The translations under genes were made by a program, and so were the position numbers. From assembly GCA_037349105.1 (NCBI GenBank), contig JAYJMM010000124.1, forward strand, positions 3,580,001 to 3,644,000: a stretch of 64,000 bases of DNA, read 5' to 3'. Each line of letters starts with the position of its first letter. Position 1 is the stretch's first letter. Source of the DNA: Limnomonas spitsbergensis. Taxonomy: Eukaryota > Chlorophyta > Chlorophyceae > Chlamydomonadales. Shown here one piece after another: positions 11,372 through 24,167 of this stretch. The notes under the pieces are model-generated. The model saw only the letters and a program-made list of their open reading frames with translations. It had not been told where the DNA came from and did no database searches.

Positions 11372-12806
11372 ACCTCGTCAAGTGGGTCCATGACGAATAG
11401 CCTCTCGCCCATAACATCCACCACATCTCCGATCCAGTGGTTCTTGTTCACGTTCACAAGGAAGAAGAAAAGCTGTGTGACCTCCAGCACTGCCCATTTG
11501 AACTTCGGGTACACGTGGGAGCCTGCTAGCTCCGGGACCAACAACCCCGCAAACTGGGTGTTTGAAGGATACAACGCTTGGTAACGACGTCTCCTTGTTG
11601 CGCACCTACATAGCGGAGGAAATAACAGATTCCCATAACTTTCTTACTGTCCAATAAGCTACTGAATTATACCGGATCAAGGCTGCATTTCTCATACGAA
11701 AGGATAAGGGCAAAGCATGAAGCAATCATATGCACTCAACAAAACATTGCAGTCTAATACAGCCTCAATACAGACAAGTGAAAAAAACATGGATGACATT
11801 AACATGAAGGAGGTTCATGTAGGCGTTCATGACATCGCACTTGAGCCATTGCCTTGGTGCGAGGCTGAGGAGGGCGCCCCATGTGAACCTGCTTTGAGTT
11901 GACTTGACGGCATCCGGCTCCATGAAGCTCCTTTCTGTCTCAAAAGTCTCTCGCCAGGTCCCTGCTACCGCTGAGCTGACCTCAGCCAAGGTGTGCAGTT
12001 TCCATGGGTTAAGGGTGTTCAGGGGTTCAGTGTTCAGGTGTTCAGTGTCCAGGGTTCAGGGGTTCAGGGGATCAGGGGTTAAGGGGTTAAGGGTGTGCAG
12101 TTTCCAGGGATCCCCCATGCGCCCCTCTGGAACAAGCGCCTTAACCATGGATTCCAAGTGTGCGGATATCTCCAAGGTTTGTCATCTATTTTTGTCTAGC
12201 ATACCGGAAACTTTCTGCAGAAGATGAGCTTGGAATTACTCGCCACTGCCTTGTGTCTTGACGGGCCCCAGGGCCTGGTCCACGACATCTGCCGCTGTGA
12301 AGCCAAGATTCTCCATGAGGGGCGCACTGCCCCTATCCACCACAGGCAGAGCGGTGCTGGTAGTCGGCTGGAGGAATAACCAGCCCAGCTTGAGCAAATC
12401 CTCCTTGCACCATCCTGCAGAGAAAATGTATCGCTGCAAGCAATCTTTTAAAAGCATACATTTTCAAAGCATGGCCCTGACAAATGCTTACATGTGTATG
12501 CCATTCCCTTGTGCCCATGCATCCCTCCCATGCACGCATGTCCCCTTCCCATGCGCTCAAGCAATCTTCTGATGCCCCCTTCCCATGCGCTTAAGCAATC
12601 TTTTCATGCACTCTTCCCCACGCACCCATGCGCCCTTCCCCAGGCTAATACCCAATGAACATGTCATGCAGGATGCTGATGAATTACCTGCTGCATATTG
12701 GGAGAGCCAAATGCTGCTGCGAGGTCCATCACGAGCTGCAACATGCAAACGTTCCCTCCCAATTCGTGCAGCCCCAGCCGGTAGAAGGCGTGATCAGGGC
12801 CCATGA
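11372..12806 (-). CDS. Ulp1/SENP-like cysteine protease (peptidase C48) candidate, spliced, incomplete
   Basis: Reverse-strand exons carry the hallmarks of the Ulp1 fold. The segment 11989-11790 reads WGALLSLAPRQWLKCDVMNAYMNLL split over two 20-residue stretches, matching the family's L.P.QWL.D..IN.Y..LL start. The segment 11590-11378 reads KFKWAVLEV, then NKNHWIGDVVDV, then LFVMDPLDE before a donor at GAG|GTAAAT; its His and following Asp fit two members of the His-Asp-Cys triad. Upstream candidate exons are 12806-12668 (starts MGPDHAFYRLG, ends CAGCAG|GTAATT) and about 12420-12236. I did not find the Gln/Cys region (Q..DCG), so the active site is incomplete in my model or lost. C48 enzymes process SUMO or ubiquitin-like proteins and are often carried by large eukaryotic DNA transposons. 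The family call is moderately sure; the exon structure is not. Confidence 0.5.
12005..12100. repeat. GGTTCAGGG-type degenerate short repeat
   Basis: About a dozen imperfect copies of GGTTCAGGG / GTTAAGGGG lie in tandem. They resemble degenerate telomere-like words, but the unit is not a clean TTTAGGG-class repeat. Confidence 0.55.
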
Positions 12807-13524
12807 TCGAAATACCTAAATACAGTTAGAGAAGAGCACAGATTCATGTGATTGTTTATATTATTGAACATGCAGCATGCCTACTCATTTGTACATGTTC
12901 ATGAAGCAAGAGACTTACAGTCTTGCTCGTGTCGTAGGAGAGATGCTCAAATTCAACTTCGAGGTCGGAGTCGCGTGAGACTTGGTCTTGTTTCACCATT
13001 TCGAATCATACACAGGGCTGGTGTAATGCATAAGATACAAGGGGACTAATTTATTGCGCAGCTACCCAAATATTTCGAGTACAGACAGGAACTGTCAACT
13101 CCACACCAATTCCACACCCCGAGCCCGACGATAGACGCTGAATTCAGCGTCTATCGTCAGCTGTACACCCTGTGTACCCTGTTGTACGTCGATGCCATAT
13201 ACCCGTGTGATTTGAAGCCTGCAGGGAAGACGTCGCCCTAACCCAATTCCTTCGTCGTGATAATGTGATATCGTGCTAGATGCCACAAGGAACGATGAAT
13301 TATGAAGTTGACCTTGGATTATATATACGCCATGCCGAGATAGCCGAGAGTGGTGATGCACCTGACGCTTTCAAAAACAATACGCCTGCATCGGGAAGCA
13401 TTATCGATCTTAATAGGAAGGAAGATGACTCTCAGTCATTCAGCATCTATCTTGTGCCACCACACAAAAAATGCTGGTTCTTACTGGCATTTAGCAAACA
13501 TTTCTCGGTGGATGAGGCAATCAC
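12807..13524. other. Unique spacer in E1
   Basis: This is unique sequence between the protease candidate and the 185-bp array. An inverted pair near 13124-13160 (GACGATAGACGCTGAATTCAGCGTCTATCGTC) is a 32-bp perfect palindrome centred on GAATTC and could extrude a hairpin. No gene is supported. Confidence 0.5.
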
Positions 13525-16500
13525 ACCATTGCATGAACATACATTTATCGAGGCAGATACCAAGCATATGTCACCATAGCGTGCTTTCAAAAGCCGGTCA
13601 ATGTTATCTCAGTGAATGGTGTAGAATGCTTATCGCATGGCCACTCATGCCTAGAGCGGTTAAGGGAACCAACTACAACCGGGATGCCTCAGTCTCCCGC
13701 AATCCTTCGCATGCAATCACACCATTGCATGAACATACATGTATCGAGACATATACCATGTATATGTCACCATGGCATGCTTTTAAAAGCCGGCCTATGT
13801 TATCTCAGTAAATGGTGTTTAAGAATGCTTGTCGCGTGGCCATGCCTAGAGCGGTTAGTTGAGGGAACCAACCGGGATGCCTCAGTCTCCGCAATCCTTA
13901 GCATGCAATCACACCATTGCATGAACAAACATTTACTGAAGCAGGTACCAATCACATATCACCATTGCGCGCTTTCAAAAGCCGGCCTATGTTATCTATC
14001 TCAGTGAATGGTGTAGAATGCTTATCGCGTGGCCTTGCCTAGAGCGGTTGAGGGAACCAACCAGGATGCCTCAGTCTCCGCATTCCTTCGCATGCAATCA
14101 CACCATTGCATGAACAGACATGTATCGAGGCAGATACCAAGCATATGTCACCATGGCGTACCTTTAAAAGCCGGCCTATGTTATCTCAGTGAATGGTGTA
14201 GAATGCTTATCGCGTGGCCTTGCCTAGAGCGGTTGAGGGAACCAACCCGGATGCCTCAGTCTCCGCAATCCATCGCATGCAATCACACCATTGCATGAAC
14301 AGACATGTATCGAGGCAGATACCAAGCATATGTCACCATGGCGTGCTTTCAAAAGCCGGCCTATGTTATTTCAGTGAATGGTGTAGAATGCTGATCGCGT
14401 GGCCTTGCCTAGAGCGGTTGAGGGAACCAACCCGGATGCCTCAGTCTCCGCAATCCGTCGCATGCAATCACACCATTGCATGAACAGACATGTATCGAGG
14501 CAGATACCAAGCATATGTCACCATGGCGTGCTTTCAAAAGCCGGCCTATGTTATCTCAGTGAATGGTGTAGAATGCTTATCGCGTGGCCTTGCCTAGAGC
14601 GGTTGAGGGAACCAACCAGGATGCCTCAGTCTCCGCATTCCTTCGCATGCAATCACACCATTGCATGAACAGACATGTATCGAGGCAGATACCACGCATA
14701 TGTCACCATGGCGTGCTTTTAAAAGCCGGCCTATGTTATCTCAGTGAATGGTGTAGAATGCTTATCGCGTGGCCTTGCCTAGAGCGGTTGAGGGAACCAA
14801 CCAGGATGCCTCAGTCTCCGCAATCCTTCGCATGCAATCACACCATTGCATGAACAGACATGTATCGAGGCAGATACCAAGCATATGTCACCATGGCGTG
14901 CTTTCAAAAGCCGGCCTATGTTATTTCAGTGAATGGTGTAGAATGCTGCTCGCGTGGCCTTGCCTAGAGCGGTTGAGGGAACCAACTCGGATGCCTCAGT
15001 CTCCGCAATCCTTCGCATGCAATCACACCATTGCATGAACAGACATGTATCGAGGCAGATACCAAGCATATGTCACCATGGCGTGCTTTTAAAAACCCGC
15101 CTATGTTATCTCAGTGAATGGTGTAGAATGCTGATCGCGTGGCCTTGCCTAGAGCGGTTGAGGGAACCAACCCGGATGCCTCAGTCTCCGCAATCCTTCG
15201 CATGCAATCACACCATTGCATGAACAGACATGTATCGAGGCAGATACCAAGCATATGTCACCATGGCGTGCTTTCAAAAGCCGGCCTATGTTATTTCAGT
15301 GAATGGTGTAGAATGGTGCTCGCGTGGCCTTGTCTAGAGCGGTTGAGGGAACCAACCCGGATGCCTCAGTCTCCGCAATCCTTCGCATGCAATCACACCA
15401 TTGCATGAACAGACATGTATCGAGGCAGATACCAAGCATATGACACCATGGCGTGCTTTCAAAAGCCGGCCTATGTTATTTCAGTGAATGGTGTAGAATG
15501 GTGCTCACGTGGCCTTGCCTAGAGCGGTTGAGGGAACCAACCAGGATGCCTCAGTCTCCGCAATCCTTCGCATGCAATCACACCATTGCATGAACAGACA
15601 TGTATCGAGGCAGATACCAAGCATATGTCACCATGGCGTGCTGTTAAAAACCGGCCTATGTTATCTCAGTGAATGGTGTAGAATGCTTATCGCGTGGCCT
15701 TGCCTAGAGCGGTTGAGGGAACCAACCAGGATGCCTCAGTCTCCGCAATCCTTCGCATGCAATCACACCATTGCATGAACAGACATGTATCGAGGCAGAT
15801 ACCAAGCATATGTCACCATGGCGTGCTTTCAAAAGCCGGCCTATGTTATCTCAGTGAATGGTGTAGAATGGTGCTCGCGTGGCCTTGCCTAGAGCGGTTG
15901 AGGGAACCAACCCGGATGCCTCAGTCTCCGCAATCCTTCGCATGCAATCACACCATTGCATGAACAGACATGTATCGAGGCAGATACCAAGCATATGTCA
16001 CCATGGCGTGCTTTTAAAAACCGGCCTATGTTATCTCAGTGAATGGTGTAGAATGCTTATCGCGTGGCCTTGCCTTGAGCGGTTGAGGGAACCAACCAGG
16101 ATGCCTCAGTCTCCGCAATACTTCGCATGCAATCACACCATTGCATGAACAGACATGTATCGAGGCAGATACCAAGCATATAATGTCACCATGGCGTGCT
16201 TTTAAAAACCGGCCTATGTTATCTCAATGAATGGTGTAGAATGCTGATCGCGTGGCCTTGCCTAGAGCGGTTGAGGGAACCAACCAGGATGCCTCAGTCT
16301 CCGCAATCCTTCGCATGCAATCACACCATTGCATGAACAGACATGTATCGAGGCAGATACCAAGCATATGTCACCATGGCGTGCTGTTAAAAACCGGCCT
16401 ATGTTATCTCAGTGAATGGTGTAGAATGCTTATCGCGTGGCCTTGCCTAGAGCGGTTGAGGGAACCAACCAGGATGCCTCAGTCTCCGCAATCCATCGCA

Positions 16501-19455
16501 TGCAATCACACCATTGCATGAACAGACATGTATCGAGGCAGATACCAAGCATATGTCACCATGGCGTGCTTTCAAAAGCCGGCCTATGTTACCTCAGTGA
16601 ATGGTGTAGAATGGTGCTCGCGTGGCCTTGCCTAGAGCGGTTGAGTGAACCAACCCGGATGCCTCAGTCTCCGCAATCCTTCGCATGCAATCACACCATT
16701 GCATGAACAGACATGTATCGAGGCAGATACCAAGCATATGTCACCATGGCGTGCTTTCAAAAGCCGGCCTATGTTATCTCAGTGAATGGTGTATAATGCT
16801 TATCGCGTGGCCTTGCCTAGAGCGGTTGAGGGAACCAACCAGGATGCCTCAGTCTCCGCAATACTTCGCATGCAATCACACCATTGCATGAACAGACATG
16901 TATCGAGGCAGATACCAAGCATATAATGTCACCATGGCGTGCTTTTAAAAAAACCGGCCTATGTTATCTCAATGAATGGTGTAGAATGCTGATCGCGTGG
17001 CCTTGCCTAGAGCGGTTGAGGGAACCAACCAGGATGCCTCAGTCTCCGCAATCCATCGCATGCAATCACACCATTGCATGAACAGACATGTATCGAGGCA
17101 GATACCAAGCATATGTCACCATGGCGTGCTTTCAAAAACCGGCCTATGTTATCTCAGTGAATGGTGTAGAATGCTTATCGCGTGGCCTTGCCTAGAGCGG
17201 TTGAGGGAACCAACCCGGATGCCTCAGTCTCCGCAATCCTTCGCATGCAATCACACCATTGCATGAACAGACATGTATCGAGGCAGATACCAAGCATATG
17301 TCACCATGGCGTGCTTTCAAAAGCCGGCCTATGTTATTTCAGTGAATGGTGTAGAATGGTGCTCACGTGGCCTTGCCTAGAGCGGTTGAGGGAACCAACC
17401 AGGATGCCTCAGTCTCCGCAATCCTTCGCATGCAATCACACCATTGCATGAACAGACATGTATCGAGGCAGATACCAAGCATATGTCACCATGGCGTGCT
17501 GTTAAAAACCGGCCTATGTTATCTCAGTGAATGGTGTAGAATGCTTATCGCGTGGCCTTGCCTAGAGCGGTTGAGGGAACCAACCAGGATGCCTCAGTCT
17601 CCGCAATCCTTCGCATGCAATCACACCATTGCATGAACAGACATGTATCGAGGCAGATACCAAGCATATGTCACCATGGCGTGCTTTCAAAAGCCGGCCT
17701 ATGTTATCTCAGTGAATGGTGTAGAATGGTGCTCGCGTGGCCTTGCCTAGAGCGGTTGAGGGAACCAACCCGGATGCCTCAGTCTCCGCAATCCTTCGCA
17801 TGCAATCACACCATTGCATGAACAGACATGTATCGAGGCAGATACCAAGCATATGTCACCATGGCGTGCTTTTAAAAACCGGCCTATGTTATCTCAGTGA
17901 ATGGTGTAGAATGCTTATCGCGTGGCCTTGCCTTGAGCGGTTGAGGGAACCAACCAGGATGCCTCAGTCTCCGCAATACTTCGCATGCAATCACACCATT
18001 GCATGAACAGACATGTATCGAGGCAGATACCAAGCATATAAAGTCACCATGGCGTGCTTTTAAAAACCGGCCTATGTTATCTCAATGAATGGTGTAGAAT
18101 GCTGATCGCGTGGCCTTGCCTAGAGCGGTTGAGGGAACCAACCAAGATGCCTCAGTCTCCGCAATCCTTCGCATGCAATCACACCATTGCATGAACAGAC
18201 ATGTATCGAGGCAGATACCAAGCATATGTCACCATGGCGTGCTGTTAAAAACCGGCCTATGTTATCTCAGTGAATGGTGTAGAATGCTTATCGCGTGGCC
18301 TTGCCTAGAGCGGTTGAGGGAACCAACCAGGATGCCTCAGTCTCCGCAATCCATCGCATGCAATCACACCATTGCATGAACAGACATGTATCGAGGCAGA
18401 TACCAAGCATATGTCACCATGGCGTGCTTTCAAAAGCCGGCCTATGTTATCTCAGTGAATGGTGTAGAATGGTGCTCGCGTGGCCTTGCCTAGAGCGGTT
18501 GAGTGAACCAACCCGGATGCCTCAGTCTCCGCAATCCTTCGCATGCAATCACACCATTGCATGAACAGACATGTATCGAGGCAGATACCAAGCATATGTC
18601 ACCATGGCGTGCTTTCAAAAGCCGGCCTATGTTATCTCAGTGAATGGTGTAGAATGCTTATCGCGTGGCCTTGCCTAGAGCGGTTGAGGGAACCAACCCG
18701 GATGCCTCAGTCTCCGCAATACTTCGCATGCAATCACACCATTGCATGAACAGACATGTATCGAGGCAGATACCAAGCATATAATGTCACCATGGCGTGC
18801 TTTTAAAAACCGGCCTATGTTATCTCAATGAATGGTGTAGAATGCTGATCGCGTGGCCTTGCCTAGAGCGGTTGAGGGAACCAACCAGGATGCCTCAGTC
18901 TCCGCATTCCTTCGCATGCAATCACACCATTGCATGAACAGACATGTATCGAGGCAGATACCAAGCATATGTCACCATGGCGTACCTTTAAAAGCCGGCC
19001 TATGTTATCTCAGTGAATGGTGTAGAATGCTTATCGCGTGGCCTTGCCTTGAGCGGTTGAGGGAACCAACCCGGATGCCTCAGTCTCCGCAATCCTTTGC
19101 ATGCAATCACACCATTGCATGAACAGACATGTATCGAGGCAGATACCAAGCATATGTCACCATGGCGTGCAATCAAAAGCCGGCCTATGTTATTTCAGTG
19201 AATGGTGTAGAATGCTTATCGCGTGGCCTTGCCTAGAGCGGTTGAGTGAACCAACCAGGATGCCTCAGTCTCCGCAATCCTTCGCATGCAATCACACCAT
19301 TGCATGAACAGACATGTATCGAGGCAGATGCCAAGCATATGTCACCATGTACACCATGGCGTGCTTTTAAAAGCCGGCCTGTGTTATTTCACCATGCTAT
19401 CACACCATTGCATGAACATAAATGTACCGAAGCATGTACCAATCACATGTCACCA
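13525..19455. repeat. 185-bp satellite array with a 1858-bp higher-order duplication
   Basis: About 32 units of 185 bp contain CACCATTGCATGAACAGACA, TGTCACCATGGCGTGCTTT and CCTAGAGCGGTTGAGGGAACC. Occasional units of 186-188 bp carry an added AT (ATATAATGTC). Unit variants at 15324-17180 recur in the same order at 17182-19040, a constant offset of 1858 bp (15509/17367, 15694/17552, 16252/18110, 16437/18295), so a ten-unit block was duplicated recently. The repeated 89-residue forward frame is one open frame per unit that spans the unit boundary, not a gene family. Confidence 0.92.
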
Positions 19456-20086
19456 TAGCGCGCGTACGGAATGCACTAATGTAGTAATGTGAAGTGTGTG
19501 AATTAGTCACTGGTCATCAAGACTCATGTCTTCTGAGAAAAAAGTAAAGCGATGGTGAGCCTTTTGAGCTATTGAATAGTAAAAGTGATGGTGAAATTGT
19601 TGAGCTATTCACAACCCCCAGCAATATTTATTAACATGTGCTGCCTGCTTCCCTGCGAATTTCTTCTTCGCAGCCTCATTTTTCTTCTTGGCCTTCCGGT
19701 CAGGGTAGACATGAGGCATTGATGGTGACAGGTGCACCACTTGCAGAACCCACTCCAAGGGGATGACACCGTGGCGCTCGTTGTCAAGGGGAGGATACTA
19801 AAGGTCAACAGTCAATCGATCAACAGTCCAGAAGAAGTAGACGGTGTGGCCACAATCTTCATAATCTCCATGTATGGATAGCGAGATCAGTAAATGTTGT
19901 AATAAGTGCCATCTACTTGGAAGTGGAGCATTTTACAATAGTACAAGCAGTCAATTGCCCTTGGCTGAATTCGTGCGCACTAGACCATGCACTTTACTCA
20001 CTAACTCAGAGTGCCGCTGACTGAGCTCAACCCAGTCAGCACTTAGTAAATATCACTCAAAGTTTTTGGGGTGTCATTAATTTTTA
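19456..20086. other. Unique spacer in E1
   Basis: A reverse frame at 19808-19605 (67 residues, basic, RPRRKMRLRRRNSQGSRQ) is not recognised and lacks clear splice or start support. Nothing else is visible. Confidence 0.35.
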
Positions 20087-20725
20087 CTCATGCAACATCT
20101 GGCATTTCCTCACTCATGCCATCTTGCTGAATCTCTGGCATGACGCCATCATCGAGTTGCACTCCGCTGTAGGTGCCGCTTCCTGCGCCAATGTCTCCTT
20201 GCCATGCTGTGCTGATGGAACAACAACCATTTGCTCGCAAAGATGTGCCCGGGGCGGGTGAAGCTGTTGGTGAGATTGCAGCGCTGCCATGGTCTGAAAT
20301 CTATGTTAAAATCAGTTGGGTAGCTGGTTGCAAAACGTATCAACATACTTATTTGGCTACTTCGCTCATGATAAGTGACTTCATTATAATTAAGCAGTGC
20401 TCCAATGAAAACCTAGTATATCCATTCAAATACTGACCTCTTGTTGCAAACGGAGGATATTCTTTTGCCTGATCCGAGGTCAGGCGTAGCATAGCAGCTG
20501 TCTTATTTGCTTGATCTATACGCCTGGTTGCCTTAGCTATGTTGCGCATTGGTCCCTTGTTGCCACTCATTGAAACGCTGACGACAGAAAGAAACAGAAA
20601 CGACACTAAATATAGGATCCACGGGTTTGCAACCATCACAGATAGAATGTCTTAAACAGTAGGACTGTGCCTGGCTATTTCGGGGAGTGTGCAGCGCGGA
20701 AGAAACCCTGACCAGGTTTTCATCC
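20087..20725 (-). CDS. Spliced gene of unknown function, divergent from the 20816 gene
   Basis: The middle exon starts after a TCGTCAG acceptor near 20577 and reads MSGNKGPMRNIAKATRRIDQ, then LTSDQAKEYPPFATR, ending at AGAG|GTCAGT near 20438. The last exon follows ATTTCAG near 20298 and stays open to a TGA near 20087, ending MSEEMPDVA; this tail is acidic and rich in Gly and Ser. A possible first exon begins with the ATG at 20725 (MDENLVRVSSALHTPRN). The start lies only about 90 bp from the forward gene's start, so the two may share a bidirectional promoter (inference). No domain is recognised. The joins between exons are plausible but not proved. Confidence 0.4.
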
Positions 20726-20815
20726 ACACTATTTCACACAAACTGAAGAAGAAGATGAATTAGCCACCCCCTCGTCAACTTCGTCGCCTCATGGATTTGT
20801 CTATTTCGTATACAA

Positions 20816-23268
20816 ATGGAAGCTGTCGAGGGAACCGCTGGGCCTTCACCCTATCAAATTACCCCCGAAGCCGCACGTGCCGTGAGGTCGACAGACATCA
20901 TGGAGGCGATGAGTGCCTTCGTCAAGATGGCACCCGAGGCCAAAGAACAATTTCTGGCCTTAATGGGAGCTGACCACCGTGAGGCTCCGACTCCGACACC
21001 GACACCGCGCCAAGAACAGAAGCGCAGAGCGGCAGAATCAGGCAAGTTCACTACCGTAGTTGTCGTTTATTCACGCGGACTGCCAGTCACACTGCCGGTT
21101 ACGAATTACGAGTTTGACCTGGTATGACTGGACTCAGCAGCAGTCGTCAATCAGCTCTCTATTGTTAATTTATATCATTGGCTATGCTTGAAGTATGCAG
21201 CACTTTGTTTTCTGTTTGCCTTAGGTCTCCTCGAGGTCGCACGCTCGGTCAAAGCCAAGATGACTGCAATCCAGAGGCGAAAGTTCGACGATGCCTTGGC
21301 ACACCGCCCTGCAAGTGGCGACCAGATGCTCGCAGCGTTCTCCTCTGGAGATGTCCGGGTGAGTACAGAATAACCCCAACTCTCTCAAGCCTCACTCAGT
21401 TGCTACAAGTACTTCGTACCTGATCACTTAGTTCTCCTACTTCAATGACTGAGTGATACTAGCTACACTCATCACTCATACTTAGGTTGCCTCAGCCAGT
21501 CCCATTGGTATGGCTCAATCCACTCCTTTATCATGACAGTCTAGGGCACTGATTCTCAACGCTCCCTTGTGTCCCTCTTTGCAGGCTCGCTTGAACGTGT
21601 CCATAAAGGAATGCCTCTATAAGGTCGCCTATCGGCCAGAAGATGGAGGCCGGAGGCTGCTGACCCACGCGTGCTTGTCATCTGGCGCCGTGAAACAGCA
21701 CGACGGACCCCGAGATGCTCACGTACGCCACGGTAAGGTTTCCTCCCCCCTGCTGGTCCTTCCTCTGCCTTTCCTTCCCCTTCCTTTTCCCCCATGCCTT
21801 TCCGTCATGGCTTCCTCAACCTTTCTTTATCCGGCCCCTTCCTTTCTTTCCTGCCTGTCAAATTTTTTGCACAAACTGAGTTTAAATTGAGAAATAAATT
21901 ACCATTATATTGCTAGTCTTTAAATATAAATGTTGGATTAATGAAATCCCTGTCTGCCCATGGCCCTCTGTAGTGGTTGACCTACAAGGCCCCAGGGACT
22001 GCCGGTGGCCAAGGAAGCCAGGACGTTTTGGGCGGAATCCAACTTCTCCTGAGAAAGCTATCGGATTTGCGCAAGGTACCTCTTTCTAGCAACCTGCCAA
22101 CCGAAAAAATGCTATGTATGCCCATGCTCCACTGCTTCGGGGCGCTTCCAATAGTTGTGCATCAGTAATTTGAAGCACTTACATGCGCATGATTAGCATG
22201 ATACAGGTTGCACATGTGAACATGCAATCGAATTGGCTGAAAAAAGTACCGAAGTCGAGCCACCTCCCTTATGCGCAGTTGCTGAATGGCCATGTCAGGG
22301 TGGTGTACATCAACAACTTGACATTAGGCATCAGTAACAAGTCTGACCCCCTCGTCTACACGGGGGATCTCGAGCGTATTGGTCAGATCGACAGGGCTGC
22401 CTCAGCCATTGTGGGCATGGCTCACAACACGAGCAACCCCGAATACGGGAGACACGTGGTCGTTGTCCGGGTACGTGCACTGTGTGACCAACTGTTACGC
22501 TTATAATGAAGAACTCACCAATGAACCTAATATTTACCTTTCGTATTTTATCCGACCGGTGCTTCGACTTGCCTAGGCTTAATTTTCTCCTAGCTTGCTG
22601 AGCGGAACATGCTAATTTCACATTTCCTGGCTCATAGGACGGAGTGAGGGCCTTCACCAGGCTGCCAATTGGCAAGGCCATTGCCAAGGAGAAGCAGTCG
22701 TTCGCCTTCATGGGCAATGGGACTGATCCTCTCGGTCACCCTGCATTCGTAGCTGCAGTTCAGGCTGGCCTGATGTTCCTGGGCTTTGAGCATGCGGGCA
22801 CTCCAGGTAAATCCACACAAATTAAACAACCAATTATGTACCGCATTAATCGTCTTCATATGTGTGTTCACCGATATTGCCAATCTCATGCCAATGTCAG
22901 TGACTGAATGACATCCCTGCTGAAATCCCATCCTAACCTATATTCCGGCCACTTCATTGCCTACAGAAGTACCTCAGCACTTTGTGTCGTTGATTTCGTT
23001 TGCCATCAAGAAGTGGCTGAAGGGGAAGGCTGGACCTGGAGGTAGCAAGGACGTCTCCAGGGGAGATGAGCTGATCTTTAATGACCACACCCGATCTCTG
23101 CGCTGCTTTCTTACCGAGCGCATGCTGAGGGATGTCAAAGCCTTCAAGGTGATGGAGGACAACGATGACAACGGCTCGGGCGACTCGCTGTGGCCATGCT
23201 CAGGGCCCCCCCTTTCCATCAAACTGCTCCTCGAGCAGCCGGTTGGCAACGCTGAACTCTCTGATTGA
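20816..23268 (+). CDS. Seven-exon gene of unknown function carried by E1
   Basis: Predicted exons: 20816-21041, 21225-21358, 21585-21732, 21974-22075, 22207-22470, 22638-22806 and 22967-23268, about 448 residues. The first intron opens with GCAAGT, the consensus of GC-AG introns; the others are GT-AG. Exon 1 encodes an N-terminus with AFVKMAPEAKEQFLALMGA and a PTPTPTPRQEQKRR linker. Later exons read NWLKKVPKSSHLPYAQLLNG, VVYINNLTLGIS, GVRAFTRLPIGKAIAKEK and FVSLISFAIKKWLKGKAG, ending LEQPVGNAELSD. I do not recognise the fold. Most joins keep frame, but exon 3 to exon 4 is off by one base in this model, so one border is wrong or there is a one-base lesion. Long codon-like exons with good splice sites suggest a captured or element-specific gene rather than noise. 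Confidence 0.6.
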
Positions 23269-23640
23269 GTAGTGTGCTTCTTGATGGAGTACTGAGCTGC
23301 TTGTTTGAGTAGTGTGATTCCTGATGGAGTAATGAGCTGGCTGTTTGAGAAATGTGCTTCATGATGGAGTACTGAGCTGCCTTTTTGAGTTCTAGCTTGC
23401 TTCCTGATGGAGGACTGAGCGGCATGTTTGAGTACTAGCATGCTTCCTGATGGAGGACTGAGCTGCCTGTTTGAGTAGTGTGTTTCGTGATGGAGGACTG
23501 AGCTTTCTGTTGGCAACGGGAGGATTCTGATTGACTTGTGAGCTCTCGAATAAAGGAACAACGGCCCTGCCGAGCTTTCTGATTGAGAAATGAGCTTTCT
23601 GATTGAGTAGCGTGTGTCTTCTATGATTGCATAACTTGAG
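23262..23640. repeat. About 38-bp repeats following the E1 gene
   Basis: Loose units of about 38 bp containing GATGGAGTACTGAGCTGC and TTTGAGTAGTGTG recur about ten times directly after the stop codon of the 20816-23268 gene. The gene's 3' UTR may run through them. The 223-residue reverse frame here is a product of the repeat. Confidence 0.75.
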
Positions 23641-24167
23641 GGCATCGCTGATGGCTTGCTTCAAGTGTGTGCCTATTTCAACTCAGAAATCAGGCATCAA
23701 AATGTTCCGTATCATATAATTTGACTCAAGACTCTATATTGCGGTTTTCAATTATTTAATGTTGAATGTGGATTTGGAATTAGTTGAGGAATTCAGTCGT
23801 TTTCTTCTGGAGTACAAGTACGGACGAATTAGGCCTTTAAACAACGATTTGATGTTGAATATAGGAATCAGGCCTTTTTACAACAATTTAATATAGGATA
23901 ACCATGCATGGAAACAAATAGAGGAAACCCTGAATGGGTCGACACGCATTGGGAAAACCCTGGTATGGAAACAAATCAAGCAAGCCCTAAATGGGGAAAC
24001 ACGTCTTGAAAAACCCACCGTGGTAGCCCAGAATGGGGGTTCACACATTCGGAAATCCCACAAATGGAAACAACAGTAGGGAGTCCTTAATGGGGGAACT
24101 GACTATTGGAATCCCACGCGTGTTCACCCACTGTGGCATCTCCCACGCGGGGTCCCATCGTCGCGGT
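23641..24167. other. E1 spacer leading into the right subterminal repeats
   Basis: AT-richer unique sequence to about 23890, then dispersed GGGAAACCC / AATGGG words that grade into the 150-bp repeats. No gene is supported. Confidence 0.4.

Noticed and set aside
12005..12100. Interstitial telomere
   Set aside because: GGTTCAGGG/GGTTAAGGG words are irregular and too degenerate to be a telomere tract.
14029..19122. Series of identical 89-residue forward frames (MALPRAVEGTN...)
   Set aside because: A by-product of the 185-bp satellite; each frame crosses the unit boundary and ends at the same stop in every copy.
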